Origin: Betaproteobacteria bacterium
GTDB taxonomy: Bacteria > Pseudomonadota > Gammaproteobacteria > Burkholderiales > Ga0077523
DNA length: 64,000 nt
NCBI GenBank assembly: GCA_016713305.1
Contig: JADJPK010000016.1
Span: 62,001 to 126,000, forward strand
Direction of reading: 5' to 3'
Under the pieces are notes generated by a model, which was not told the DNA's origin, ran no database searches, and worked only from the letters and a program-made list of their open reading frames with translations. Of this stretch, positions 9,545 through 17,758 are shown one piece after another (the first letter of the stretch is position 1; the number at the start of each line of letters is the position of its first letter). The position numbers and the translations under genes were made by a program.

Positions 9545-9666
9545 GCGCGCCGGGCCGCTCCCAAGCGCTCGCCCCGGAGCGCGCAGCGCGGAGGGTTGTT
9601 CGATGCGCGCCGGGCCGTTCCCAAGCGCTCACCCCGGAGCGCGCAGCGCGGAGGGCTTTCCATTGA
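9541..9666 (+). CDS. Mini-gene 3 spanning repeats 3 and 4
   Basis: 41 codons. Sequence divergence in unit 3 removes the stop at the unit junction, so the frame reads through unit 4 and ends ERAARRAFH. Its TGA (9664-9666) overlaps the TTG start of tgt (TTGA), completing the chain. Confidence 0.4.
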   Translation: MSAPGRSQALAPERAARRVVRCAPGRSQALTPERAARRAFH

Positions 9667-10772
9667 GTGCGTTGGCGTTCGAGGTGCTGGCGACCGACGG
9701 GGCAGCGCGTTCCGGTCGGCTCGTGCTCAACCATGGTGTGGTCGAGACGCCGTTGTTCATGCCCGTGGGCACGTACGGTGCGGTCAAGTCGGTGAGTCCG
9801 GACGAACTGAAGGCCATCGGGTCGCAGATCGTGCTGTCGAACACGTTCCACCTGTGGCTGCGCCCGGGCCTGGATGTCATCGGCCAGCACGGGGGGCTGC
9901 ACCGGTTCATGGGGTGGAACGGACCGATCCTCACCGATTCCGGAGGGTTCCAGGTCTTCAGTCTCGGCGCCTTGCGCAAGGTGACGGAAGAGGGCGTGAA
10001 ATTCCGCTCGCCCGTGAACGGCGACCGGCTGCTGCTGACGCCGGAGGAATCCATGCGCATCCAGCGCACGCTCGATTCCGACATCGCCATGATCTTCGAC
10101 GAGTGCACGCCCTATCCCGCCACGGAACGGGAGGCCGAGACCTCCATGCTGCTCTCGCTGCGCTGGGCCGAACGGAGCAAGCGTGCTTTCGAAGGCTGCC
10201 GCAACGCGCTCTTCGGAATCGTGCAGGGGGGCATGTTCGAGGCCCTGCGCGACCGCTCCCTCGAACGGCTGAAGGAACTGGACTTCGACGGCTATGCGAT
10301 CGGCGGACTGTCCGTCGGCGAACCCAAGGAAGACATGCGGCGGATCCTTGCTCATACCGCCCCCCGGCTGCCGCCGGACCGCCCGCGCTACCTGATGGGC
10401 GTGGGCACGCCCGAGGATCTGGTCGAGGCGGTCGCCAGCGGCATCGACATGTTCGACTGCGTCCTGCCCACCCGCAACGCCCGCAACGGCTGGCTGTTCA
10501 CGCGCAACGGAACGCTCAAGCTGCGCAACAGCCGCTTCCGCGCCGACACCGCACCTCCCGATCCGGAATGCGGCTGCTACACGTGCCGCAACTTCTCGCT
10601 GTCGTATCTGCACCATCTGCAGCGCATGAACGAAATCCTCGGTGCGAGGCTCAATACCCTTCACAACCTGCACTACTACCACGATCTCATGGCGGGGCTC
10701 CGCGCCGCGATCCGCAGTGGTTCCATGGAGGCGTTCGTCAAGGATTTTCGAGCCCGGCGGACGGCCGGATAG
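9663..10772 (+). CDS. tgt: tRNA-guanine transglycosylase
   Basis: Exchanges guanine for preQ1 at the wobble position of GUN anticodon tRNAs. The sequence shows the family throughout: LVLNHGVVETPLFMPVGTYG, DSGGFQVFSL with the active-site Asp, FGIVQGG, GYAIGGLSVGEP, the DCVLPTRNARNG motif with the nucleophilic Asp, and the zinc site CGCYTCRNF...LHNLHYY. I choose the TTG at 9663 (LSALAFEVLATDG), preceded by GGAGGG. An upstream ATG at 9603 would add repeat-encoded residues not found in the family. The product is 369 residues. Confidence 0.95.
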   Translation: MSALAFEVLATDGAARSGRLVLNHGVVETPLFMPVGTYGAVKSVSPDELKAIGSQIVLSNTFHLWLRPGLDVIGQHGGLHRFMGWNGPILTDSGGFQVFSLGALRKVTEEGVKFRSPVNGDRLLLTPEESMRIQRTLDSDIAMIFDECTPYPATEREAETSMLLSLRWAERSKRAFEGCRNALFGIVQGGMFEALRDRSLERLKELDFDGYAIGGLSVGEPKEDMRRILAHTAPRLPPDRPRYLMGVGTPEDLVEAVASGIDMFDCVLPTRNARNGWLFTRNGTLKLRNSRFRADTAPPDPECGCYTCRNFSLSYLHHLQRMNEILGARLNTLHNLHYYHDLMAGLRAAIRSGSMEAFVKDFRARRTAG

Positions 10773-10818
10773 TCGTTGATGGCGTTGAGTTTTTCGTGGT
10801 CTGCGAGGGGGTGCGTGC

Positions 10819-10824
10819 TAGAAT
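10819..10824 (+). promoter_or_regulatory. Possible -10 element for yajC-secDF
   Basis: TAGAAT followed by GCGCGCC and a T run, about 140 bp before yajC. No good -35 lies at standard distance, so this is tentative. Confidence 0.3.
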
Positions 10825-10960
10825 GCGCGCCTTTTTTGCCCTCCCCGGACTCGCGGGCGCCGAGCATCGCAATGCGCGGCCGGCCGGTGCGAGACGGAGC
10901 GTTCGAAGCACGCCGAAGGCCTGGCGTGCGCCCTCGGTGCAATTGGATTAGGAGCGGACA

Positions 10961-11290
10961 GTGCTGATTTCCCAGGCTTGGGCCCAGAGCGCGGGTGGCG
11001 CGCAGGGCGGATTGGACCTCCTCGGTCTCATGCCCATCATCCTCATGTTCGTCGTGCTGTACTTCCTGATGATCCGGCCGCAGGCGAAGAAGGCCAAGGA
11101 ACACAAGGCGCTGCTCGCGGCGCTGGCGAAGGGCGACGAAGTGGTCACGGGCGGCGGCATTCTGGGCAAGGTGACCAAGGTCGGCGAACAGTACGTGAGC
11201 ATCGAAGTCGCGGACGGCGTGGAACTGCAGGTGCAGAAGCCGTCCATCGCGCTTGTGCTGCCCAAGGGCTCTCTCAAGAACGCGAACTGA
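10961..11290 (+). CDS. yajC: Preprotein translocase subunit YajC
   Basis: A 109-residue inner-membrane protein with one N-terminal transmembrane segment (LMPIILMFVVLYFLMIRPQAKK) and a cytoplasmic domain with EVVTGGGILGKVTKVGE, the YajC signature. It associates with SecDF-YidC and assists Sec export. Translation starts at GTG 10961, preceded by AGGAG. It is followed by secD after 40 bp. Confidence 0.96.
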   Translation: MLISQAWAQSAGGAQGGLDLLGLMPIILMFVVLYFLMIRPQAKKAKEHKALLAALAKGDEVVTGGGILGKVTKVGEQYVSIEVADGVELQVQKPSIALVLPKGSLKNAN

Positions 11291-11330
11291 TGCATCTTTC
11301 GAGGCCGGTCCATCCGGGCCGGACTGAACC

Positions 11331-13178
11331 ATGAACCGCTATCCCCTCTGGAAATATCTGGCCATCGGCATCGTCCTGCTGGTGGGCCTGCTCTACGCCG
11401 CACCGAACATCTTCGGCGAAGTCCCCGCCGTGCAGGTGTCGCCGGTGCGCGCAGGCCTGACGGCTGACACCGCCCTCGCCGCCAAGGTCGAAGAGACCTT
11501 GTCGAAGGAGGGCGTGAAGACCCAGGGCTCCTTCCTCGAGCCCAGCGGCGTCAAGGTGCGGTTCGCCGATCCCGACACGCAGCTGAAGGCGAAGGACGTC
11601 TTGCAGAAGGCGCTGGGCGACGACTACGTGGTGGCGCTCAACCTGCTCTCGAACGCGCCGGGGTGGATGCGGGCGATCAACGCGCTCCCCATGTATCTGG
11701 GCCTGGACCTCCGCGGCGGCGTGCACTTCCTCATGCAGGTCGACATGAACGGCGCGCTGACCAAGGCGGCCGACCGGTACGCGAGCGACGTCCGCCAGCT
11801 TCTTCGCGAGAAGGACGTTCGCTACGCCGGCGTGGGACGGGAGGGCCAGACGGTGAACATCCGTTTCCGTGACGAAGCCACCCGCGACAAGGGTCTGGAG
11901 GTCATCGAGCGCAATCTCCCCGGCGTCACGCTCAAGACCAAGTCGGAGGGCACCGACCAGATCGTCTCCATGTCGTTGAAGCCCGAGACGCAGAAGAGCA
12001 TCCAGGACTTCGCCGTCCAGCAGAACATCACGACCATGCGCAACCGGGTGAACGAGCTGGGCGTGGCCGAGCCCATCATCCAGCAGTCGGGCGCGGACAG
12101 GATCGTCGTGCAGCTTCCCGGCGTGCAGGACACCGCCCGGGCGAAGGACATCCTGGGCCGCACCGCCACGCTGGAAGTCCGGATGGTGGACGAGGAAGCG
12201 ACCCGCGCGGGGACGCCCGGCGTGGGTTCCGAGGTGTTCACCGAACGCCAGCGCGATGGAACTGCAAGCCAGGTGATCGTCCGCAAGCAGGTCGTGCTGA
12301 CGGGCGAGCGGATCGTGGATGCCGGCCCGACGTTCGACCAGAACCAGAGGCCCGCGGTGTCCGTGTCCCTGGACAGCCCCGGCGGACGGATCATGCGCGA
12401 TCTCACTCGCGAAAACGTCGGCAAGCTGATGGCCATCATCCTCTTCGAGAAGGGCAAGGGCGAGGCCGTCTCGGTGGCACGGATCCAGAGCGAGTTCTCG
12501 AACCGGTTCCAGATCACCGGCATGTTCACGGCCGAGGAAACCACGAAGCTCGCCATCCTGCTGCGCGCGGGTTCGCTGGCGGCACCGATGGAGATCGTGG
12601 AGGAACGCACGGTCGGCCCCAGCATGGGCGCGGAGAACATCGAGAAGGGCTGGAAGTCCACGCTGATCGGGTTCACGGCGATCGGCGTGTTCATGATCAT
12701 CTACTACATGCTGTTCGGCGTGATCTCCGTCATGGCGCTGGCCGTGAACCTGGTCCTGCTGGTGGCGCTGCTGTCGATGCTTCAGGCGACGCTGACGCTG
12801 CCCGGCATCGCGGCCATCGCGCTCACGCTGGGCATGGCCATCGACGCGAACGTGCTGATCAACGAAAGGGTGCGCGAGGAATTGCGCAACGGGACCACGC
12901 CGCAGGCGGCGATCGCCGCCGGTTACGAGCGGGCGTGGGGCACGATCCTGGACTCCAACATCACGACGCTGATCGCCGGCATTGCGCTGTTCATGTTCGG
13001 CAGCGGGCCCATCCGCGGATTCGCGGTCGTGCACTGTCTCGGCATCCTGACCTCCATGTTCAGCGCCGTGCTGGTGTCCCGCAGCATCGTGAACCTGATG
13101 TACGGCAGCCGCCGCAAGCTGGACGGCCTGTCGATCGGCAACACCAACTGGCACAAGCAGTCCGCCGCGCCCGTCTGA
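11331..13178 (+). CDS. secD: Protein translocase subunit SecD
   Basis: A 615-residue RND-type membrane protein that, with SecF, uses proton motive force to complete Sec-dependent export. It has an N-terminal transmembrane helix (YPLWKYLAIGIVLLVGLLYA), a large periplasmic P1 domain, the GLDLRGGVHFLMQVD motif, and a C-terminal five-helix block with TLGMAIDANVLINERVREE, the conserved proton-relay region. The length is typical. secF follows after 34 bp. Confidence 0.97.
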   Translation: MNRYPLWKYLAIGIVLLVGLLYAAPNIFGEVPAVQVSPVRAGLTADTALAAKVEETLSKEGVKTQGSFLEPSGVKVRFADPDTQLKAKDVLQKALGDDYVVALNLLSNAPGWMRAINALPMYLGLDLRGGVHFLMQVDMNGALTKAADRYASDVRQLLREKDVRYAGVGREGQTVNIRFRDEATRDKGLEVIERNLPGVTLKTKSEGTDQIVSMSLKPETQKSIQDFAVQQNITTMRNRVNELGVAEPIIQQSGADRIVVQLPGVQDTARAKDILGRTATLEVRMVDEEATRAGTPGVGSEVFTERQRDGTASQVIVRKQVVLTGERIVDAGPTFDQNQRPAVSVSLDSPGGRIMRDLTRENVGKLMAIILFEKGKGEAVSVARIQSEFSNRFQITGMFTAEETTKLAILLRAGSLAAPMEIVEERTVGPSMGAENIEKGWKSTLIGFTAIGVFMIIYYMLFGVISVMALAVNLVLLVALLSMLQATLTLPGIAAIALTLGMAIDANVLINERVREELRNGTTPQAAIAAGYERAWGTILDSNITTLIAGIALFMFGSGPIRGFAVVHCLGILTSMFSAVLVSRSIVNLMYGSRRKLDGLSIGNTNWHKQSAAPV

Positions 13179-13212
13179 CCGGCGCCCCGCCAAGTTCCGA
13201 GGACATAGAAAG

Positions 13213-14142
13213 ATGGAATTCTTCCGCATCCGCAAAGACATCCCGTTCATGCGGTATGCGCCGGTGTTCAACGTGATCTCGCTCGTCACGTTCATCCTGG
13301 CGGTCGTCTTCCTGTTCACCAAGGGCCTGCACTTCGGCGTGGAGTTCACCGGTGGCACGGTCATGGAGGTGAACTACGGGCACGCGGCGAACATCAATCA
13401 GGTGCGGGATGTCCTGGGCAAGGCAGGCTTCGCCGATGCCACCGTGCAGAACTTCGGCAATGCGCAGACGGCCCTCATCCGGCTGCCCACCAAGCAGGGC
13501 GTGTCCGGTGCCGTCATGTCCGAGCAGGTGCTCCAGACGCTGAAGGCGCAGGACCCTGCGGTGGTGCTCCGGCGCGTGGATTTCGTCGGGTCGCAGGTGG
13601 GCAAGGAACTCGTGGAGAACGGGCTCATCGCCATCGCGCTGGTCGCCCTGGGGATCGTGGGTTACCTTGCTCTGCGGTTCGAGTGGAAATTCGGCCTGGC
13701 GGCCATCATCGCCAACCTGCACGACGTGGTGATCATTCTCGGGTTCTTCGCGCTGTTCCAGTGGGAATTCTCGCTGCCTGTCCTGGCCGCCGTGCTCGCG
13801 GTGCTGGGATACTCCGTGAACGAATCGGTGGTGGTGTTCGACCGCGTGCGCGAGAACTTCCGCAAGATGCGCAAGGCGGCCGTGCCGGACGTCATCAACA
13901 ACGCCATCACCAGCACCATTTCGCGGACGATCATCACGCACGGCTGCACGCAGCTCATGGTCACGTCCATCCTGTTCTTTGGCGGAGACACGCTGTTCTA
14001 CTTCGCCCTGGCGCTGACCATCGGCATCCTGTTCGGCATCTATTCGTCCGTGCTCGTGGCGAGCCCGCTGGTCATGTACCTGGGCATCAAGCGCGAGGAC
14101 CTGGTCAAGCCCGAACGCAAGCGCGAGGAAGCGGTCGTCTGA
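13213..14142 (+). CDS. secF: Protein translocase subunit SecF
   Basis: A 309-residue partner of SecD with six transmembrane helices. It shows GVEFTGGTVMEV after the first helix, then VLGYSVNESVVVFDRVREN and a helix-rich C-terminus. It lies in the yajC-secD-secF operon with an AAAGATGG-type start context at 13213. Confidence 0.97.
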   Translation: MEFFRIRKDIPFMRYAPVFNVISLVTFILAVVFLFTKGLHFGVEFTGGTVMEVNYGHAANINQVRDVLGKAGFADATVQNFGNAQTALIRLPTKQGVSGAVMSEQVLQTLKAQDPAVVLRRVDFVGSQVGKELVENGLIAIALVALGIVGYLALRFEWKFGLAAIIANLHDVVIILGFFALFQWEFSLPVLAAVLAVLGYSVNESVVVFDRVRENFRKMRKAAVPDVINNAITSTISRTIITHGCTQLMVTSILFFGGDTLFYFALALTIGILFGIYSSVLVASPLVMYLGIKREDLVKPERKREEAVV

Positions 14143-14158
14143 CGGGCGGTCGCGCGGC

Positions 14159-14803
14159 GTGGAACTGATCACGCAGTTCGCCGGATTGATCCTGCACCTC
14201 GACCAGCATCTGTTCGAGTTCGCGCGGGACTACGGCAACTGGATCTACGCCCTGCTGTTCGGCATCATCTTCTGCGAGACAGGCCTCGTCTTCACGCCCT
14301 TCCTGCCCGGAGATTCGCTGCTGTTCGTCGCCGGCACCCTGGCCGGCGTGGGTGCCCTCAACGTTCACCTGCTGGTCATGCTGCTGATCGTCGCTGCCGT
14401 GTCGGGAGACTCCCTCAACTTCGGCATCGGACGCTGGCTCGGTCCCCGGGTGTTCCGGATGGAGGACTCCTGGTTCCTCAACCGGAAGCATCTCGAACAT
14501 GCGCACGCGTTCTATGAGCGCCACGGGGGCAAGACGATCGTGATCGCGCGGTTCGTGCCCATCGTCCGCACCTACGCCCCGTTCGTGGCGGGCGTGGGCG
14601 CCATGGACTACCGGCGATTCATCGCGTTCAACGTGGGCGGTGCGGTGCTGTGGGTCGCACTGCTGTGCTACGGCGGCTATCTGTTCGGCAACATCCCGGC
14701 CGTGAAGAACAACATCACCAAGGTGATCCTGCTCATCATCATCCTGTCGCTGCTCCCGGTGGTCTTCGAATACCTGCGGGCACGCCGGCGTCCCTCAGTT
14801 TAG
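14159..14803 (+). CDS. DedA family membrane protein
   Basis: A 214-residue polytopic inner-membrane protein of the DedA/SNARE-associated superfamily, whose members are linked to phospholipid flipping and envelope homeostasis. Motifs seen are FCETGLVFTPFLPGDSLLF and the conserved ARFVPIVRTYAPFVAGVG. The GTG start at 14159 lies 16 bp after secF, so it probably belongs to the same transcript. Its 3' end overlaps the convergent cnoX gene by 9 bp. Confidence 0.92.
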   Translation: MELITQFAGLILHLDQHLFEFARDYGNWIYALLFGIIFCETGLVFTPFLPGDSLLFVAGTLAGVGALNVHLLVMLLIVAAVSGDSLNFGIGRWLGPRVFRMEDSWFLNRKHLEHAHAFYERHGGKTIVIARFVPIVRTYAPFVAGVGAMDYRRFIAFNVGGAVLWVALLCYGGYLFGNIPAVKNNITKVILLIIILSLLPVVFEYLRARRRPSV

Positions 14804-15652
14804 AGTCGCCGCCAGCTTGCGCCGGAAGACCGGCACGAGCGGATGGCGGGATCCCAGCAGGTCGAACACCCCCAGCATGGCCTTTCGCGCGGCATCCTCG
14901 CCGTGATGGCGGTCACGCTTCAAGGACTCCAGCAGTTGTTCCATGCCGGCTTCGTGCCGGCCGGTGGCGACCAGCAGATTCGCGAGCCTGATGCGGCTGC
15001 CGTGGTCTGCCGGATCGGCTTCCAGTTTTGCCCGCAGGGCGGCTTCGTCGCCTGCATCGGGGGCCGTGAGCGCCACGCGGATGCCGGCCAACCGCTGGGC
15101 CAGAGCGTTGTCCTGCGCCGCCAGCGGGCTCACGGCATCGATCACCTGGCGTGCATCGTTAGCTCGATCGGTGCGAAGCAGTCCTTCCGCGAGATCGACG
15201 CGGATACGGTCGTTGCGTGGCTCTTCCGCAAGAGCGGCCTCCAGCAACGCGATAGCACCTGCGAGATCTCCGCTTTCGGCGAGGGCTGCAGCCTCGCGGC
15301 GCTTGAGTTCGGCCGCGGACGGCAGCAACCGCTGGACGAAGGCGCGCACGGCCGAGGCCGGCTGTGCCCCCACGAATTCGTCGACCAGTTCACCGCCGAC
15401 GAAGGCCTTCACGTTGGGAATGCTCCGAACGCCGAATTCGCCAGAGAGCGCCGGATTGTCGTCGGAGTTCACCTTGGCGAGCAGAAACTTCCCTTCGAAC
15501 TCGGCCGCCACCTGCTCGAGCACGGGAGTCAGGGCGCGGCAAGGGCCGCACCACGGCGCCCAGAAATCCACGAGGACGGGTCGCCGATGCGATTCCGCGA
15601 CGACCTGCTGCGCGAAAGTGGATTCGGTGACGTCGATGGCGTGTTCGGTCAT
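14795..15652 (-). CDS. cnoX: Thioredoxin-TPR chaperedoxin (CnoX/YbbN type)
   Basis: 285 residues: an N-terminal thioredoxin domain with an active-site WCGPC motif (FWAPWCGPCRALTPVLEQ), then a TPR-like helical region rich in Ala and Leu. This is the CnoX/YbbN architecture: a holdase-redox protein that protects folding clients under oxidative stress. The E. coli protein lacks the full CxxC; here both cysteines are present, so it is probably redox active. It is convergent with the DedA gene and separated from purB by 81 bp. Confidence 0.92.
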   Translation of the reverse strand: MTEHAIDVTESTFAQQVVAESHRRPVLVDFWAPWCGPCRALTPVLEQVAAEFEGKFLLAKVNSDDNPALSGEFGVRSIPNVKAFVGGELVDEFVGAQPASAVRAFVQRLLPSAAELKRREAAALAESGDLAGAIALLEAALAEEPRNDRIRVDLAEGLLRTDRANDARQVIDAVSPLAAQDNALAQRLAGIRVALTAPDAGDEAALRAKLEADPADHGSRIRLANLLVATGRHEAGMEQLLESLKRDRHHGEDAARKAMLGVFDLLGSRHPLVPVFRRKLAATLN

Positions 15653-15733
15653 GGTGTTCCTCGATGGACGGTCTCACCCGAACACATGGGGCGTAAGGGG
15701 CGCGGTTTCAACGGCCCCGTTGCGCCCCTGCGA

Positions 15734-17104
15734 TCAGACGTCCCTGGCGAGATCGGCTGCGAGGCCGACGTAGGTGGCTGGAGTCAACGCCAACAACCGG
15801 TGCTTGTCAGGCTCCGGAATCGAGAGCGACTGGATGAATTCCCGCAGCGTCTCCTCGTTCATGCCCCGCTTGCCACGCGTCAGCGCCTTCAGCTGCTCGT
15901 AGGCTTCGGGCACGCCGAAGCGGCGCATCATCGTCTGGATCGGCTCGGCGAGAACCTCCCAGTTGGCATCCAGATCGGCGGCCAGCCGGGCGGGATTGGG
16001 TTCGAGCTTGCCCAGTCCGCGCAGGCACGAATCCCACGCGAGCAGCGTGTGTCCCAGCGCAGTGCCCATCGTGCGCAGGACGGTGGAGTCGGTGAGGTCG
16101 CGCTGCCACCGCGAGACAGGCAGCTTGACCGCAAGGTGCTGCAGCAGGGCATTGGCGACGCCCAGGTTTCCCTCGGAGTTCTCGAAGTCGATGGGGTTCA
16201 CCTTGTGAGGCATGGTGGAAGAACCGACTTCGCCGGCCTTGAGCTTCTGCTTGAAGTAGTCGAGGCTGATGTAGCCCCACAGGTCGCGATCCAGATCCAG
16301 AAGAATGGTGTTCGCGCGGACGTAGGCATCGCACAGTTCGGCAATGCAGTCGTGCGGCTCGATCTGGGTCGTGTGCGGATTGAACTCGATGGCGAGGCCT
16401 TCGACGAACGACCGGGCAAGGGCGGGCCAGTCGACGGCGGGGTAGGCGACCACGTGGGCGTTATAGTTGCCCACGGCGCCGTTGATCTTGCCGGTCAGCG
16501 GCACGTCGGCAAGGCGCCGGCGTGCCCGATGAAGCCGCGCGACCACGTTGGCGAGTTCCTTGCCCACGGTCGTCGGCGTGGCTGGCTGGCCGTGGGTGCG
16601 AGAGAGCATCGGTACGTCCGCGAGTTCGTGCGCGAGCTGCGCCAGCCGCACGCCCACCGCGTCCAGGGCAGGCAGCATCACCTGCGCGCGGGCATCGCGC
16701 AGCATCATGGCGTGGCAAAGGTTGTTGATGTCCTCGGACGTGCAGGCGAAGTGCAGGAACTGGTTCGCGGCCGCGATCTCCGTATCGGCCGAGAACCGCT
16801 CGCGCAACCAGTACTCGACGGCCTTGACGTCGTGGTTGGTGCGGTTCTCGATGGCCTTCACCGCTTCGGCGTCCGCGACGCCGAAGCTCTTGATGGCCTG
16901 GTCCAGGACGGCGATGGACTCCGGCGAGAACGGCGGGAGTTCCATCACGCCGGGATGGGCGGCCAAGGCCTTGAGCCACTCGATCTCGACGATCACGCGG
17001 TAGCGGATGAGGGCGAACTCGCTGAACTGTTCCGCGAGCCGGAAGGTCTTGCCGCGATAGCGCCCGTCGAGAGCGGAAATGGCCGTAAGGGAAGAAAGTT
17101 GCAT
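15734..17104 (-). CDS. purB: Adenylosuccinate lyase
   Basis: Catalyses two purine steps: SAICAR to AICAR plus fumarate, and adenylosuccinate to AMP plus fumarate. The 456-residue protein begins MQLSSLTAISALDGRYRGKT and includes HDVKAVEYWL, TSEDINNLCHAMM, TRTHGQPATPTTVGKE and the superfamily signature SSTMPHKVNPIDFENSEGN. The length matches E. coli PurB. Confidence 0.97.
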   Translation of the reverse strand: MQLSSLTAISALDGRYRGKTFRLAEQFSEFALIRYRVIVEIEWLKALAAHPGVMELPPFSPESIAVLDQAIKSFGVADAEAVKAIENRTNHDVKAVEYWLRERFSADTEIAAANQFLHFACTSEDINNLCHAMMLRDARAQVMLPALDAVGVRLAQLAHELADVPMLSRTHGQPATPTTVGKELANVVARLHRARRRLADVPLTGKINGAVGNYNAHVVAYPAVDWPALARSFVEGLAIEFNPHTTQIEPHDCIAELCDAYVRANTILLDLDRDLWGYISLDYFKQKLKAGEVGSSTMPHKVNPIDFENSEGNLGVANALLQHLAVKLPVSRWQRDLTDSTVLRTMGTALGHTLLAWDSCLRGLGKLEPNPARLAADLDANWEVLAEPIQTMMRRFGVPEAYEQLKALTRGKRGMNEETLREFIQSLSIPEPDKHRLLALTPATYVGLAADLARDV

Positions 17105-17164
17105 GGAGAGAGGAGCGCTTGCAAAGCGCGGATTCTAAATGGAAGCGATGAGGCGCGCGGCGAA

Positions 17165-17758
17165 ATGAGCGAGTTTCGGCCCTCGCCCTCCGAACTGCTC
17201 GAGGAGGTGCGTGCCTGTCGGGCGTGTGCCGGTTCGCTGCCGCACGAACCGCGGCCGGTGCTGAGGGTGAGCGGTACGGCACGGCTCCTGATCGTGGGCC
17301 AGGCGCCGGGCCGGCTCGTGCACGAGACCGGCATTCCGTGGAACGACCCGTCGGGCCGGCGGCTCAGACAGTGGCTCGACATGAGCGACGAGGAGTTCTA
17401 CGACATCTCGAGAGTGGCGATCGTGCCGATCGGGCTGTGCTATCCGGGAACCGTGGATGGGGCGGACCTGCCTCCGCGCCGGGAATGCGCGCCGCTGTGG
17501 CACGCCAGAATCGGACAACTGTTGCGAGAGGTGCGGCTCACGCTTCTCGTGGGCAGCTACGCGCATGCGTTCTATCTGGGAGCCCGGCGCAAGCGCGGCA
17601 TGACGGAAACGGTGGCCGCGCACGAGGAATATCTGCCGGCGTATCTGCCCCTGCCGCATCCGAGCTGGCGCAATACCGGATGGCTCAAGCGCAATCCGTG
17701 GTTCGAGAGCGGGCTGTTGCCGGCGCTACGCGACCGAGTCCGCGCGGTGTTGGGTTGA
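17165..17758 (+). CDS. Uracil-DNA glycosylase-like protein
   Basis: A 197-residue protein of the uracil-DNA glycosylase superfamily (PF03167 type). It has N-terminal cysteines (VRACRACAG), the motif LLIVGQAPGRLVHETGIPWND corresponding to the water-activating loop, and LPHPSWRN near the C-terminus, corresponding to the family's DNA-intercalating His-Pro-Ser loop. This suggests excision of uracil or damaged bases. The usual iron-sulfur cysteine set is not complete in what I can see. It diverges from purB across 60 bp, and its 3' end overlaps the convergent mnmA end by 33 bp. Confidence 0.82.
   Translation: MSEFRPSPSELLEEVRACRACAGSLPHEPRPVLRVSGTARLLIVGQAPGRLVHETGIPWNDPSGRRLRQWLDMSDEEFYDISRVAIVPIGLCYPGTVDGADLPPRRECAPLWHARIGQLLREVRLTLLVGSYAHAFYLGARRKRGMTETVAAHEEYLPAYLPLPHPSWRNTGWLKRNPWFESGLLPALRDRVRAVLG

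Larger units (their letters stand above)
9417..9664 (+). repeat. Four tandem 62-bp repeats joining queA to tgt
   Basis: Units begin at 9417, 9479, 9541 and 9603, each exactly 62 bp. Units 1 and 2 are identical, unit 3 differs slightly, and unit 4 lacks AG after ATG. Each carries the core CCGGGCCG(C/T)TCCCAAGCGCT and GCGCAGCGCGGAGGG. The end of each unit supplies a Shine-Dalgarno-like GGAGGG a few bases before the next start codon. The array fills the whole gap between the queA stop and the tgt start. Confidence 0.95.

Noticed and set aside
9417..9664. 62-bp repeats as a CRISPR array
   Set aside because: Units follow directly with no spacers and there are no cas genes; they are simple tandem repeats with coding logic.
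11274..13364. Long open frame antisense to secD (696 codons, minus)
   Set aside because: It is the mirror of a certain secD gene in high-GC DNA; its translation is rich in His, Arg and Gln with no domain features.
14843..17164. Very long plus-strand frame running over cnoX and purB into the glycosylase gene
   Set aside because: Only the last 197 codons (from 17165) are a real protein; the rest is antisense to two solid genes.
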